The translations under genes were made by a program, and so were the position numbers. Positions 1 through 13,000 of a stretch of DNA of 64,000 nt are shown one piece after another. Source of the stretch: Sialis fuliginosa (taxonomy: Eukaryota > Arthropoda > Insecta > Megaloptera > Sialidae); assembly GCA_961205875.1 (NCBI GenBank), contig OY540810.1:6386001-6450000 (forward strand), written 5' to 3'. Position 1 is the stretch's first letter. Each line of letters opens with the position of its first letter. The notes beneath the pieces were generated by a model, which worked only from the letters and a program-made list of their open reading frames with translations, was not told the DNA's origin and ran no database searches.

Positions 1-2877
1 TCTTTAAATTAAACAGATACTATAAATTCGTCAAAATACTTTTCATAAAACTAAAAATAAGCCAGAAACAAATGATATTAAATTATATGAATTAACAAGT
101 GTCCCACTTCCTTTCATTAAGTAATTTAAAAATACCCCTAATCACTAATTAAAAAAATACATCCCATATTTTTTGTTAACAATGGGGCACACAATAAAAC
201 GTACCTGTTTAGTTAAATCTACTCATGATCGTTAAAAATAAATTATTCCAATGTAACAAAGGCTTAATGTGGTCCTGTGGGAAAGACACTGTGGCGACGT
301 GAACAAGCTCGTAGGAGGTAGAACAAGGGAATGGCAGGGCCGGCGTATCTGAATTTCCCTACTTAATCGAACACTATGTATTCTTCTTCTTTAAAAGAGA
401 AACATTAGTGGTGAAATAAAATGGATATAACTATGTAGGGGAGAGTTACCATAAAAATGTATATAGAGTCAAAAGTACAAATATAATCAATTTTCAAAAT
501 ACACTATTCATTCATCATCTCAATAATGACAGCGATTTGACATTATTCAATAGGTATTATTCTGCGAACGGTATTTCTTTATAACTGTTATTTCGCATTT
601 AAAGGTTTATATTGAACTGTAATTATATTAATTACACTCAAAAAAATTTTATAGTCAAATATAGTCTTTGATTATATATATATGTCGTAATTTTTCGGTT
701 AAAAAATGCCACCTTGGATATTAACCCTAACGCCGACTCTGATGGGCGGAATTGTCAAGAGGGTGTACCAGAGTCTGGGGGGCTAAAAGGGAGGAGGCAC
801 AGAATTGATGTGAGGTCACAAAAGCGTATCGACCGTCTCTCTACTATACTCAAGCAGCTACGTTTCTTTGTGATGAAATCATTTTTGGGATACATGTTTC
901 AATTTTGTCACGAACTTCACCTATTTTTATTGTAGCGATATTTTTCTTACATTATCTTCGAGCGGCGCGGCGAGGTTAATCATTAAAATAACCTTTTTAA
1001 GTGAAATATTGGCATTATATTTCAACGTTACTATAATTATATAATATATTCCAAGTTGATTAAGCCATAGGAATTTTGGTATATTTTGAAATGCCGCCCA
1101 GAAATACGTCTTAATATTTGTAGTTTTGTACAAAAACTTCAAATTCACCCAATGTTAACTGTATTTTTATAAAAAGAAATGTTGAAGTTATATACTTACT
1201 TTATAAGACGAATTGGAAAAATAAACCTAGAGTTTAAATTATTTAAAAGGTGCCTAATAAGTATTTCAAACGGTTTAAATGAAAGAAACAATAAAAATAA
1301 TATATTAAAAATTGAGAGAAAACAGTTCATATAAAAATTTTTATTAAAAATATACACATTAAAGTGTATATTTTTACACATTAAAATATACATAATAACC
1401 ACAATAAAAATTAAAAAATTAATTTCCAAAATGCAACCATATAATAATGATTTAGCTTTACAAGTGAAATTAATTACTTAAAATTATGTTTCATACAACT
1501 TTATTAATTTTGTGAAACTGTTTGGCATTTATTATAAAATATATCAATAAAATAACAGGTAAGTATGTATATTTCGAGTATTATAAAACAATTTCAGTAT
1601 ATACTCATATTATTTTCTAATTATAAACTATCTACATGTAAGTAAAGTCTTTAAACAGGACATATTTCCAGTAGGAATTTGAGGTTTTATTGATTATATA
1701 TAGCTAGTTATTCCACGATTCCACCTTAAATCTAAGTATAACAAGAATCATAAAAAAATAATAAACTATTTTTAGGTTAGGTATATACCTACTTATAAAA
1801 AAATGTATTTGTTTTAAGAAAACGTACATACATTTTAATAATTAGTATATATAAAAGTCAGTTTCTTAAAAAAACAGAACACGTGTACAATTTTTAATTA
1901 AAAAAATCTTAATGAACCATTCGTTGAAAATTAATTGGCACGTTTGCGATGGCATAGTTTTGTAACTTTGGTAGCTATAGATAAATATGTAACAGATTTT
2001 GGTAAAACTGATATATAGGTGAGTTTTTTATCTTGAGACTGCTTAATATCTGAAAAACAAAGGATTTTTACGGAAAATATTTAACACAAAAGATTCAGAA
2101 TTTGAAGTGGAAAAACCAATGGAGGTAAAAATGTTGACCTTAAGTGAAGGTTTCAACGTCTTTTAGGTGTCGACCTATTTTTTTCAAACAAAAACCTATT
2201 TATTTTTTTCGAAATTTTGCAGGAAAAAAGAAACAACTTTTAACTGAAAAGTTTTTAAAAAAACAAATTTTAACGTAATTTTTTTTATTTTTCTTGCGTT
2301 ATAAAATTATTAAAATGTCTTTTTTTTTAATCAGCATTTTTTTTTAAATTCTAGGAGAATAATTTCAAAATTAGTTTATTATTAAGCTAAGATAAAAAAA
2401 ACTCACTCTGTTTATGTTAATATGGCTGCAAACGAGCCGAAACGCGAGTATCGCAATTTTCTCGTCTTAACTCGTCCCGAGAAAATTGAAACAGTTTCGT
2501 CTAGTAAAAATTTAAGCTGATCTCGTCTTGAACACGTGATCAAGACCGAGAAAAGTCTCTCTCTCTCTCTCTCTCTTCTTTTTCATTAATTTTAAAATTT
2601 TGAAATGTATGTATTTTTCAATAATATCAATAGATTATTATTAATTATTGACAATATTTTTGAACCGAGACACTTGCTTTGATTCTTGTCTGAATTTAAG
2701 CTAATCTCAATCCTGTTTGAGACCAAGATTATGCCGAGAAAAGTCTCATCTCACCATGAATGTTCATAAAAATACATAACTATATATTTATACAAACCTA
2801 CATTGCTTGACAAAACATTTCTAATGTAAGTAAGAACGAAGGTGTTATACATCTATGTATTACATGCAGATATTTTG
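1..2877. other. Gene-free AT-rich flank downstream of gene A
   Basis: No convincing coding exon was seen on either strand; open frames are short and low in complexity. Positions 240-360 and 700-850 are GC-richer than their surroundings. The first contains CAGGGCCGGC near 335, which resembles a hAT terminus, but no partner end was found. A CT microsatellite lies at about 2556-2576. Confidence 0.6.
2508..2752. repeat. Short direct duplication flanking a CT microsatellite
   Basis: Two similar stretches, about 2508-2560 and 2694-2752, both begin AATTTAAGCT, continue with a TGATCTC-like or TAATCTC-like motif and end CCGAGAAAAGTCTC. Each carries an internal inverted GTCTTGA/TCAAGAC-type pair. This is probably a degenerate repeated unit with no visible coding role. 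Confidence 0.5.
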
Positions 2878-3458
2878 CTGCAAGGTAGACAACAACTTTT
2901 TAGAGTAATTTGGGCACACTGAATCCAAAAATGACCATCATTTTACTCAATCTGATCTTGTTTTTACGATATTACAAAAACGTTTTTTTCGATATGCAAA
3001 CATTCAGATTCGTATATATTTTTTAAGATAAAAGGTCATTCGTAATATAGCTATGAGTCCTAATTGATCAAAAAAATCTTAAATTATACACATTCATAAA
3101 GTTTTTCTCTCCGAAAATCATGTTTTAAACATTTAAACGAACAAAAGTTGATTTTTTTAGCCAAAATTCGGTAATTTTCAAAATTCAAAACGCTGTTACA
3201 TAATTAATTTGTGTTCAATTTTAATGCAATTTATTAAATCTGTAGCTATACGTATCTTCTTTATTGTTTTAAAATATTAACTTATTTGAATGAACATTAG
3301 CGAAATGTTACTAAAATTAACCGCGCGTGTCAAAATTGGTAGTTATGGCTCCTGACCTGACGTATATGTATTAGTCGTTAAATTATTTTTTCGTTTAAAT
3401 AATTTTTTGGGTTCAGCATGCCCAAATTAGCTTAAAAAAGTTGTGGTATACCCTGCAG
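2878..3458. mobile_element. Foldback/TIR element downstream of gene A
   Basis: The ends are imperfect inverted repeats of about 55-60 bp. The left end starts CTGCAAGGTAGACAACAAC and continues with AATTTGGGCACACTGAA. The right end read in reverse starts CTGCAGGGTATACCACAAC and continues with AATTTGGGCATGCTGAA. The 581-bp interior has no transposase frame, so this is a non-autonomous DNA element. The superfamily is not assigned. Confidence 0.65.
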
Positions 3459-3764
3459 TAAACAGAATTTATGTTGTCGACCCGTGTTATTGTTAAACAA
3501 TGTTAGCGAGGTAAAAAAACCTTCATTCGTCGTACAAAAGTTTCTATTTCGAACGTCAAGGGCCTCATCAAAATGATTTTCACAGCTAAATTCACAATAT
3601 TTCACCTCAATGCATCACATTCAATCAAATAACATATAAAATTAACTATACATTTACACACATTGAAATCAATCATTAAATTTATATCACAATTGCACCA
3701 TTTCCTCATTAATTAATTGCATTTTTTGTCACGTGTACCTACTTATTTATAAAACAAGTGCACA

Positions 3765-4001
3765 TCAATTTATTAATTTGTCTTGAACAAATGTCGGCGA
3801 TTTGGTTTCTTTAGGTTTCCGGTTGAATTTTCTTCTGTTGCTTTTTTGATACAAATTGAAGAAAATCCAAAGGAAAAGAGCAAAGAGTGAAGCGAATAAA
3901 CAACATAATGAAAACACTTTCATTCCATTTTCTATTTTCGCAGTTGTAAATACGGCTAAGTAGATCATGTCCGCTAAGTCTTCGGGTAATGAATCGATGC
4001 C
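3765..4001 (-). CDS. Gene A exon 10 (C-terminal membrane segment and tail)
   Basis: Residues 455-532. GIDSLPEDLADMIY leads into a membrane segment around FSLCCLFASLFALFLWIFF, then a basic tail of about 27 residues ending in TGA. The CysCys pair at 487-488 near the membrane could be acylated (inference). An AATAAA lies just before the stop; no clearer poly(A) signal was seen in the next ~150 bases. Confidence 0.94.
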   Translation of the reverse strand, partial: GIDSLPEDLADMIYLAVFTTAKIENGMKVFSLCCLFASLFALFLWIFFNLYQKSNRRKFNRKPKETKSPTFVQDKLIN

Positions 4002-7000
4002 CTGTAAAAATATATTGGTAAACCATTTCAACGATTTGTATATTGTGGAACCTCTATAAATCGAATGTAATATTTTATAAGCAGATTTTAATTTAATATT
4101 TTTATGGATGACACGATTACAAATATGCTTTTATACAATCGAGTTCCCTTTCAATAAAATCTATTATTGATAATTTAAAATAAATAATTAAAAAATAATG
4201 TTTTTGTATAAAAAATTGAATTTGGGTCTAATAAGGCTTAAATTATCCATTTTATAAAACTTATTTTTTCTTATAATAACACCACAGGGTAAAAATTAAA
4301 TTTTACATAGTGCTATTTAAAAAATGAATTTGGGCCTTACAAGACCCAAATACTGCCCCATAAAATCACATATTACTTTTTATCTCACAAATATATAATC
4401 TTTTTTTCTAATATTCGAGTTATTTCGGGGTTTCCACAAGAAACCTAAGACTTTTTTTACTACGACCAAAAAAGCTTGTTGCTGAATTTCGTGTAATAGA
4501 TACTTACCATATCGATCCAAAATACGGGTAAAATCATATAATCAGTCAACGGATTCAAGTTATCAATACCGTCTGCTTTCTTAACTTGAACGTTAAACTG
4601 TAGTTTCGATATTCCCGCCAGCGGGAACCCGAGATTAGGTACAATATCTAAGTACGAATAATGGTGCTCTGGATCTGGTTTAAGTCCGTCTATTGTATCT
4701 AATAATTTAGGGTCTGCGTATAAAAAGTGTGGAAAGGAATGTATTATTGGCGCACCTGTGAAAGAATATCAGTAAATTAACGTTAAATCATTTGTTTAAT
4801 AATAACTACAAACTTTTATGCTATAAGTTAAATATTCTACGAAAGTAGTTCCCGTAAAGTTTAATAATACTGTGCAATATTATCGAATTTTTAGAACAAG
4901 TATAGAGTATCTACGGTTCTTATACAGGTTGTTTTTTTTATCTTGAGACTATTTAAAACGAATGGAGGTTTCAAGGTCTTTTTGGGATTAGCTAATTTTT
5001 TTCAAATAGAAATCTATTTATGTAAAAAAAAATTTTTGGTCGGATTTACTTGAAACTTAGCATAAATATTCTACAATACAAATAATGAAACATGTATTTC
5101 AGTTTTTTTTGTTATATGTGCCTAAACAGCCATAAATGGGTGAAAACCACCCTTAAAATTTAAATTTTAAATACTAAGAAATACGTTTACTAATTGGAAA
5201 CAAACACAATTAAATTCAAATTGTCAGATTAGTTATTATAAAAATGTGTAATATATTATTGACATTAGGATATTAGAAAACTAATATTCATAATACAAAG
5301 GTGAGTTTTATTTTTGACAAATTCCATTGAAATTTTTTATATACATATTAAAAAAATTATTCACTTAAGCTATATGGAAACAATAAATAATCAGTATTAA
5401 AGTATTTATAGCCATACCATGTTGGGAAGTTGGTTGTGTGGCCCTCAAGGGTTGAACCCACGGCTTGTTATTTTTTAATACCGTATACCATATGTATATG
5501 TATGTATATTTGAGGATAATATTGATTAATCGTAGCATTTATCGGTAGTTGTCTGTACAAATTAAAAATTTATAAAAAAAAACTCACCGAAAGAACAAGC
5601 CGAAGCATTAAATAAACCATCAATTTGGCAAGTGGTTTCATCCTTACAAAAACATTCGTTCTCTGGTCTTAAATTAGGTCGGGAAAATGCTGTTTTAGGG
5701 ATTATATATCTGAACGCTGGAACTGTTATATTATTGTCCTTATACTGAAATTAATTGAGTAATTTATAGCTTCTATAAAAACAGTTAATTTTAAAATTTT
5801 AAGTGTAAAAAAATAAGAAAAAATGTAAAATAAGATTAAATCTTTAATAATAAAAATGTTATGTACCATATGGATTTGTATAGTAAATAAAACAGTATAA
5901 TAATAGTGAGACACGTTAAAAACTGGCAATTTAAAAATTTGTACTAACCAATTTAAAATTCACCGAATTATTGAAAACAAACGGTAAACTTCTGCATAAT
6001 TTAAAATTGTAAATATATATGGGTAATCCTTTTTTTGTCCTATTGACTGGAAACATCGTGCCGTCTGTGCCAGATATCCTGAAATATTAAATTAAAATTA
6101 TTTATGGCAATGTCTATATTTGGGCACCATAAAGGTTTGAAAAAATTCGTTTAAAAAATATATATGTTTATTCTTTCAGAAAATCATATATAACTTCGAT
6201 ATTAAACAACTTAACTAACAATTAACCAGATAAGTTTTTTGTCAAATTATTATTTATGTCCTATAGTTCAATAGATAATTTGAAATTTGATGTAAAAAAA
6301 GTAGATAAAGAACCCCACACAAAATTAATATAAATGAAGTTACAGTCAAATTGGCTGAAACTGAAGTATAAATGTAGTTTATAGTGTTCGAGTGAACATT
6401 TATCTTGGCTTAATCGAATTCGACCATCTTAAATTTACACCTTCAGCCAAAATAAGGCCGAAGGTTTTTCCGATTTTGAAGTTTGAATTATATAGAATAT
6501 TTTTACATAATTAATAATTGAAATTTTTTTGTTGAAAGACTGAACGTTAATTCAAATAAACATTGAAATGAAAATAACATTTTTAATAAAAAACAAACAA
6601 AAAATCCTTCGGCTTCCCATTAAACTTTACCATAGACTTTGAAGAAGAAGAAAATGAAAAAAATATAAAAATTAATAAAAATCTTTTCAAGGATAAAATA
6701 AAACCGGCTTAAAAAATATATAATAATTAAATTTAACAGCTTTTGAAATCGAGTCGGTGTCAATCTAATAAAAAAACTTTAATAAAGACAAAAAGAAAAC
6801 ATGGTATTTCAGTATTTTTAGTTTTTTTTTAAGTCGGTTTTATTTTTTTCTTATAATGTTTTTTCACACCTTGTAGTGGACATCTTCAGAGCCCTGAAGA
6901 TGTCCACTGCAAGTTATGACTACACGATAACACGACCAAATCGACGCAACTTACACCCAGAAGCCAAGATCCAGATGAATATCAAGTTTATTTAATTTAA

Positions 7001-10000
7001 TGAAACTTTTTTACGAAACGTCAATAAATTATAATTAATAATAATAGTAGTAACGTATTATATATATTTTATATACATTATGTATATATTACTATACCTG
7101 TCGCATTTTTCGTCATCCCAAACATTGCGCATTGAATCCCCGTTGATATATTCTATTTGTCTAACTTGATTAATATCAGATGCACCAGTGTCAATTGTAA
7201 ATGTTTCTTTGAGCAATCCAACTCTCTAAATAAGAAAGGAAGTAAAAAAACCGATAATTACATATTAATTATGTATGTAAGTATTAAAAGATAAACTTGT
7301 TTTTTTCCACTAATCAGAAAAATGTATAGCATCAGAATGTATTTATAATTAAAATTACATTTTTTAATTCTAAAAGTATAAAAAATGTTGTATGTTAAAT
7401 TCTATAAAAGTGACTTTTACACAGGTAGAAAAGTGACTTGGGCCAAGAAAATCTTGTTTTATATATAACGAAAACAATATTTTCTTAATATAAGAATGTA
7501 TTCTTAATCCAAGTATATTATTGTCTTCGTTCAACAATATTTCTTTAAAGAGAAACAACAATTTTCTGGATTAAGAGTATATTCTTAAATTAAGAAAATA
7601 TTTTTTTCGTTATATAGAAAACAAGGATTTCTTGGCCCAAATCAACCTTTCTACCAGTGTAATGTATCTGTTTTTCCAGTAGTTATACGAATGATAATAA
7701 TATATTTACCTCTGTAAGCATTCCGAATTTACCCTCAGGTACGGGTTGACCCAACATTTTTCCCATTGGTTTTCCCATTTCAATGAGTTTATCATCATAA
7801 CCAAATAAGAAATCGTGCGCTGGTAATGTCATGAACGGTTTTGAATCCAAAGTGTTCAGTATTTTTGATAAAGACCATCTTACAAAATAGTTTGAATCCC
7901 TCATTATATTTACTGTACTCTGTTTAAAAGAAGAACAAATAGTAATTTAATATTGATTTTTCCATGCTTCGGAATTCAAGTATAAATATTAAGATAAATA
8001 TTAATATTATGGACTGTTTGGAGCCAAACAGGTGCATTTTTGAGTTAGAAAATAAAATAAAAATCGGGTCAACTACTACTAGTTGAGATCTAAATTTTGA
8101 CACCCCATATGCCAAGATATGAATGAATATAAAAAATGAACTTTATGATGCCCCTCCCAATTTTTCGGAAATTTGAAATGATATATAGTTGACTTTAGTG
8201 AGTATTTATCGTTGGTAGTGTCGCCAAACTTCTGTTACCATTTTTGTCAGATTTTTAAAGCCAACCCTTATGGGTACTATTTTTGAATTAGAAAAAAAAT
8301 AAGGTTTAATTATACTGTTTTATGATTGATTTACATTTTGATATCTCAACCGCCTTGATATAATTTTTTATTGATTTGCTTTAAAGCCCCCTGCATGCAC
8401 CATTTTTGATTTAGAAAAAAAATAAGAAAGAAGGTCAAATTCCACTGGTTTGGTTATAAATTTTGACGTGCTACATGCGTTAGTATGAAAAATATATTTT
8501 TTTCACTAGCTATCTACTATCTACAATGTTATATAGGTCACTTTTTTGGCTCCGCACTTTTTTTTGCGTAGCTGTGTTATTAATTGTTTGTGCACATGTG
8601 AAGTAACTAAATGTATGATATTTTATAATAGTTAAACAAACAGATATTAAGAAAAAATTTGAGCTTCTATTATTAATGTAAAACACATTAAAAAAATATT
8701 AAACAGTAGATTGTATGTATGTATATTAAATACAAAACTTACAATAAGTGGTACGCTGGGAACATTGACTAATTCTAAATTATTTGGTGAAGGAGAGAGA
8801 TCTGGGCGAAAATCAAGCGATTTTTTTTCTTGATATGTAATCGTTCCATTTTTATGAAAAACTTCATTCACTCTTTCTGTGGTTTCCCTAAAATATAATA
8901 ACACTTATTATAATTATACTAACCATAATGTACATTGTTCAAACATAAAATACTCGTACAAAAGTATTAACTAAAACCGAGCAATAAATACTGAATATAT
9001 TACATTATTTATACACAATGATTAATTAATTTAAATTATACAAATATTTAATTAGCTTGTTCTTTGAAATTTTTATTATATATATAAAATTGTAATCTGC
9101 AACCTTGCTATTCCCATTTTATTCAATTTCGATACATATGATATATACTTGAAGAATTTCTTATACCTTATAGTTTTTCAATTTACAGGTTATTCGATTA
9201 TTTTATTTTAAATTGGTAATAAAAACTTTAGAATTAGAATTTAACCTTTAGGAAAGTAAGAACCAATTTTTATAGAAAATTCAAATACTAGCTGTTAAAA
9301 TATTATCGAAAAGGCCGTAGATACTCATTTGATACTCCAATCGCCGGGACTGAATAAAAAAGTTGTATAGGTAACCAAATTTCCCCCCTAAAATATTTTA
9401 CTGAGCTACGATTTAGTATTTTATGTAAAATATTAATTTTCTAGGTCAAACCGTTAAGTAGTTAGAAGGCTGTGACAGACAGATTGGCAGACTCTTGATT
9501 CCATGTGTTCCATTTTTCCGATTATAATATTATAATATTTTTTTTAAATATTTTTTAAATTTCAATGGGATTTGTCAGTAATAAAACTCACCATTTTCTA
9601 ATTAATATTACATACACATTTTTAGAATAACTAATTTGACAATTTGAATCTGTGATTTGAATTTAGTTGAATTTGTTTCCAAGGCAACATGAATAAGTGA
9701 CGTATTAATTAGTAATTCAAATTCAAATTTTGAAGGTGGTTTTCACCTTTTCTATAGCTATTTAGGCACATACAAATAATAAATGTCCCTTAGGTTCAAT
9801 TGAACAACAAATGTACCAAGTCTTATCAAAATTAGTGAGATAATATTCGCAACGTTAACTTTTTAGACGATACAAGTTACAAAATTTCGAATATTTCTAA
9901 AACACCTAATCCGATTAGCACCAAAAAACAGGTCTGGAGTACTCGCTGAGACAAATGTTTTCGCCAAAAATAATTTAAATCGGTGCATTTTTACAGTAGT

Positions 10001-13000
10001 TATCGTGCACGAAAGGAAATTCTACATCCAGACACACACAAAGAAAGACACACAGCCGCTATGCGGAAATTAACGTTTCTTTACGTTTTGAAGTTAGTGC
10101 AATCAAAATCTGCTCTTATCTCGGACACGATTTTTCGACGGTATTATAATACTTCCATTTCATTCGGAACATGGAAGTTAAAACCGTAATATTATTTTTT
10201 ATAAATAATGTAAATAAATACATATATCACAATTTTTGATTATCACATAATCTGAGTGCGTATTTTCTGAATAAATTGTTTTATTAATAACTTATAATAA
10301 ATATCTTACTCATATACATAAGGTCCAACATCTTCTACTCGCAATTTTTTGTCAAGATTTGCCATAAATCTATCAGCATTTGTGTAGTTGAATAAATAAA
10401 TTTTCATCAAAGGTTTTACTGGAGTTTTCTTCCACGAATCGAAAACTTGAGTATTATTGGCTAGCTTCATATTCTAGAAAAATAACAGTAATTATAAAAA
10501 TATCTTAATACATACGATACAAATATAATAACGATGATGCATATAGTCAATAATAATACCACAATCAGTAGATATGAGGTAATATCGATTCTAGAATTAA
10601 TTATCTTGAGTATCACAAAATAATATTGATAGAATAAGATAAAATTGTCAAAATGAATTGGAAAATTGTGAACATTCTTACAAAATGGTACGTGTATGTA
10701 CTTATAAACTCAATTGTAATGATACTATCATGAATAAACATCTATTTAAAAAAATAATTGGAGCTGTCAATAACGTCAATCCAAAGATGTCTTGTAAACC
10801 GCTGTTGAAAAACAGAAAATATTGACAAATATGATAAATGTATTCTTATTGTTAGTCATTCTCACTACGATTGATAAAAAAGTTATTTCAAAACTATTTT
10901 TGCTATAGGGGGGGGGTCCAAAAATTTTTTGACTAAAAGCTACATTCTTGAATTATTCAGATTTTTTAGATCGATAGTAAAAAATAAATCAAAATACTTC
11001 CTTTACTAGACTGATAAAAAAAATTAAGAATTATTTGAAATATTAAAAGTTCATCATTTTTTTAAATTCAATTATTTCACACTTAGAATCAAAGTTCAAA
11101 CTTTTTATTTATTATTTTTTTAGATTTTTTCCATTTATGTTTCCTGTTATTGAAATGTCAAAAAAAAAAACTAAAATTAACCTCAGGAATGTTTATGATA
11201 TTAAAATTAACAATACAATATTACATAGTAAAATTTCACGTCTATTTAAAAAACATTTCCTTTTTCCTCTGAAATTAAAAGGAAAAAACAACAATATATT
11301 ATAATTTAATAAAAGTAGGTATCTTATTAAACTTTTTGTTTACTTTTGTATAATCTAATTTAAATTTATTTTGATTAATACGTAATTTATGATTTTAATA
11401 TAAATAGGTATATGTTTTTTTGTTTATTTATATTCTTTCAGTTATAATGAAATTAATTTATAATATGAGATATTATGTGGTTTCATATTTATAATTAATA
11501 AATATACTACACCCAATTCTGTTTCACAAGAATTTTTTTACACGATTTTGAAATAGCACGGTTGATAACAATAAAATTCAAATTTTTTTACACGTAGGTA
11601 TTGATTTTATTTTACACGGTTAATTTTATTTTAAATTAATATAAAATTTATATAATTTATTATTTTCGTACAGTGAAGTTTTTTTTCTTGTTAAATTCTC
11701 ATTTTAAATTAAATAAATTTTTTTTTTTTTACACGGTGATACGCTATACGTATCTACCGTACGAAAACAGAATTGGGTGTATAGTCCTCAACCTTCCGTG
11801 ACCATTGGAACCCTTGTAGCTGATGATATTGTTTAAGAAACCTTAATTTTGTAAAACAGTTTAAGGAAAAAAAATCAAGAATCAAAATTTATTCTAATAA
11901 GAAATTTATTATACTTAAAAATACTTAAATTTTTAATTATCAAGCGCATGTGATCTAATCCGTTTTTTATTTCTATTTTATTTTTGTTCACTATACAGAG
12001 ATAAAAAACGATATCTCGCTGATATCAATAATAATTGATACAAAAAGCAAAACATGTTTCTTGTTTACCAATTTTAGAACACTATTTAAAATTTGATGCA
12101 AAATATGAAGTCGCGATTGTTGTTTTCTTTTATTTATTAAACTGGCAATTGAGAAGTAAGAGAAGTAAGTATTAAATGATTCAACAAAAGAGATTTTAAC
12201 AAAAACCTTCAAAATAAATTATATTGATTCAGAATACGCAAACTTATCTGAAATGGCACCGATTCAAATAATGTTTTGTGAAATCCCTTAAAAATTCTTC
12301 ACAGATTAAAGACTATTATTGTACTAGGACAATCTGTAATTGTATCAACCGAATATTTGCATCAGAGGAAATGCAAATTATCAAATTTTTGACAGATAAT
12401 AGAGCATAAATATTTACTTTTTTTTATTTAGTTGCAGTTAAATGCGATATATATAGGTAGACAACAGACAAATATGTGCTATTATTATTAGAAAATGAAA
12501 TTTATTTTTACGCTTATTAAATATTACAAAAATACTATAGAATATCATAAAATGAAGGGCAAGAAATAATTATAATACTTTATTTTAATATTCAATGTTA
12601 CAATGTTGCAAATAATACATTAATTAATATCAAGAAAAGTGAATAATAAATAAACCGTAATATAAATTAACATAATTTCGATATATACAGGTGAGTCAAT
12701 AGTGCGTATTTTTTTGATATCTCCTCTCTTTTAAGAGGTAAAAATTCAAATTTTAAATGATATAAATTATATTGAAATATAGTGCGGTTTTGAACAAAGA
12801 TGTAAAATAGATTATTTCTATTTTGGTGATTAATGTAATAACCGTCCATCAAATTCACTTTTAAGGCATTATTCTTATAATATGTATGTCACTTAAATGT
12901 ATCTAATATTTATTTTATCATCAAAATAGAAATAATACGATTATCCAAAATTTTCGGTATAGTATAGTATAAGACATATTACATAAAAATTGTAATGAAT

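Noticed and set aside
3811-4026. Second minus-strand frame over gene A exon 10
   Set aside because: Out of frame with the spliced CD36 protein; the other frame gives the expected membrane segment and tail.
5425-5465. GGTTGAACCC sequence resembling a tRNA T arm
   Set aside because: No matching A box, anticodon arm or acceptor stem could be found at the right spacing.
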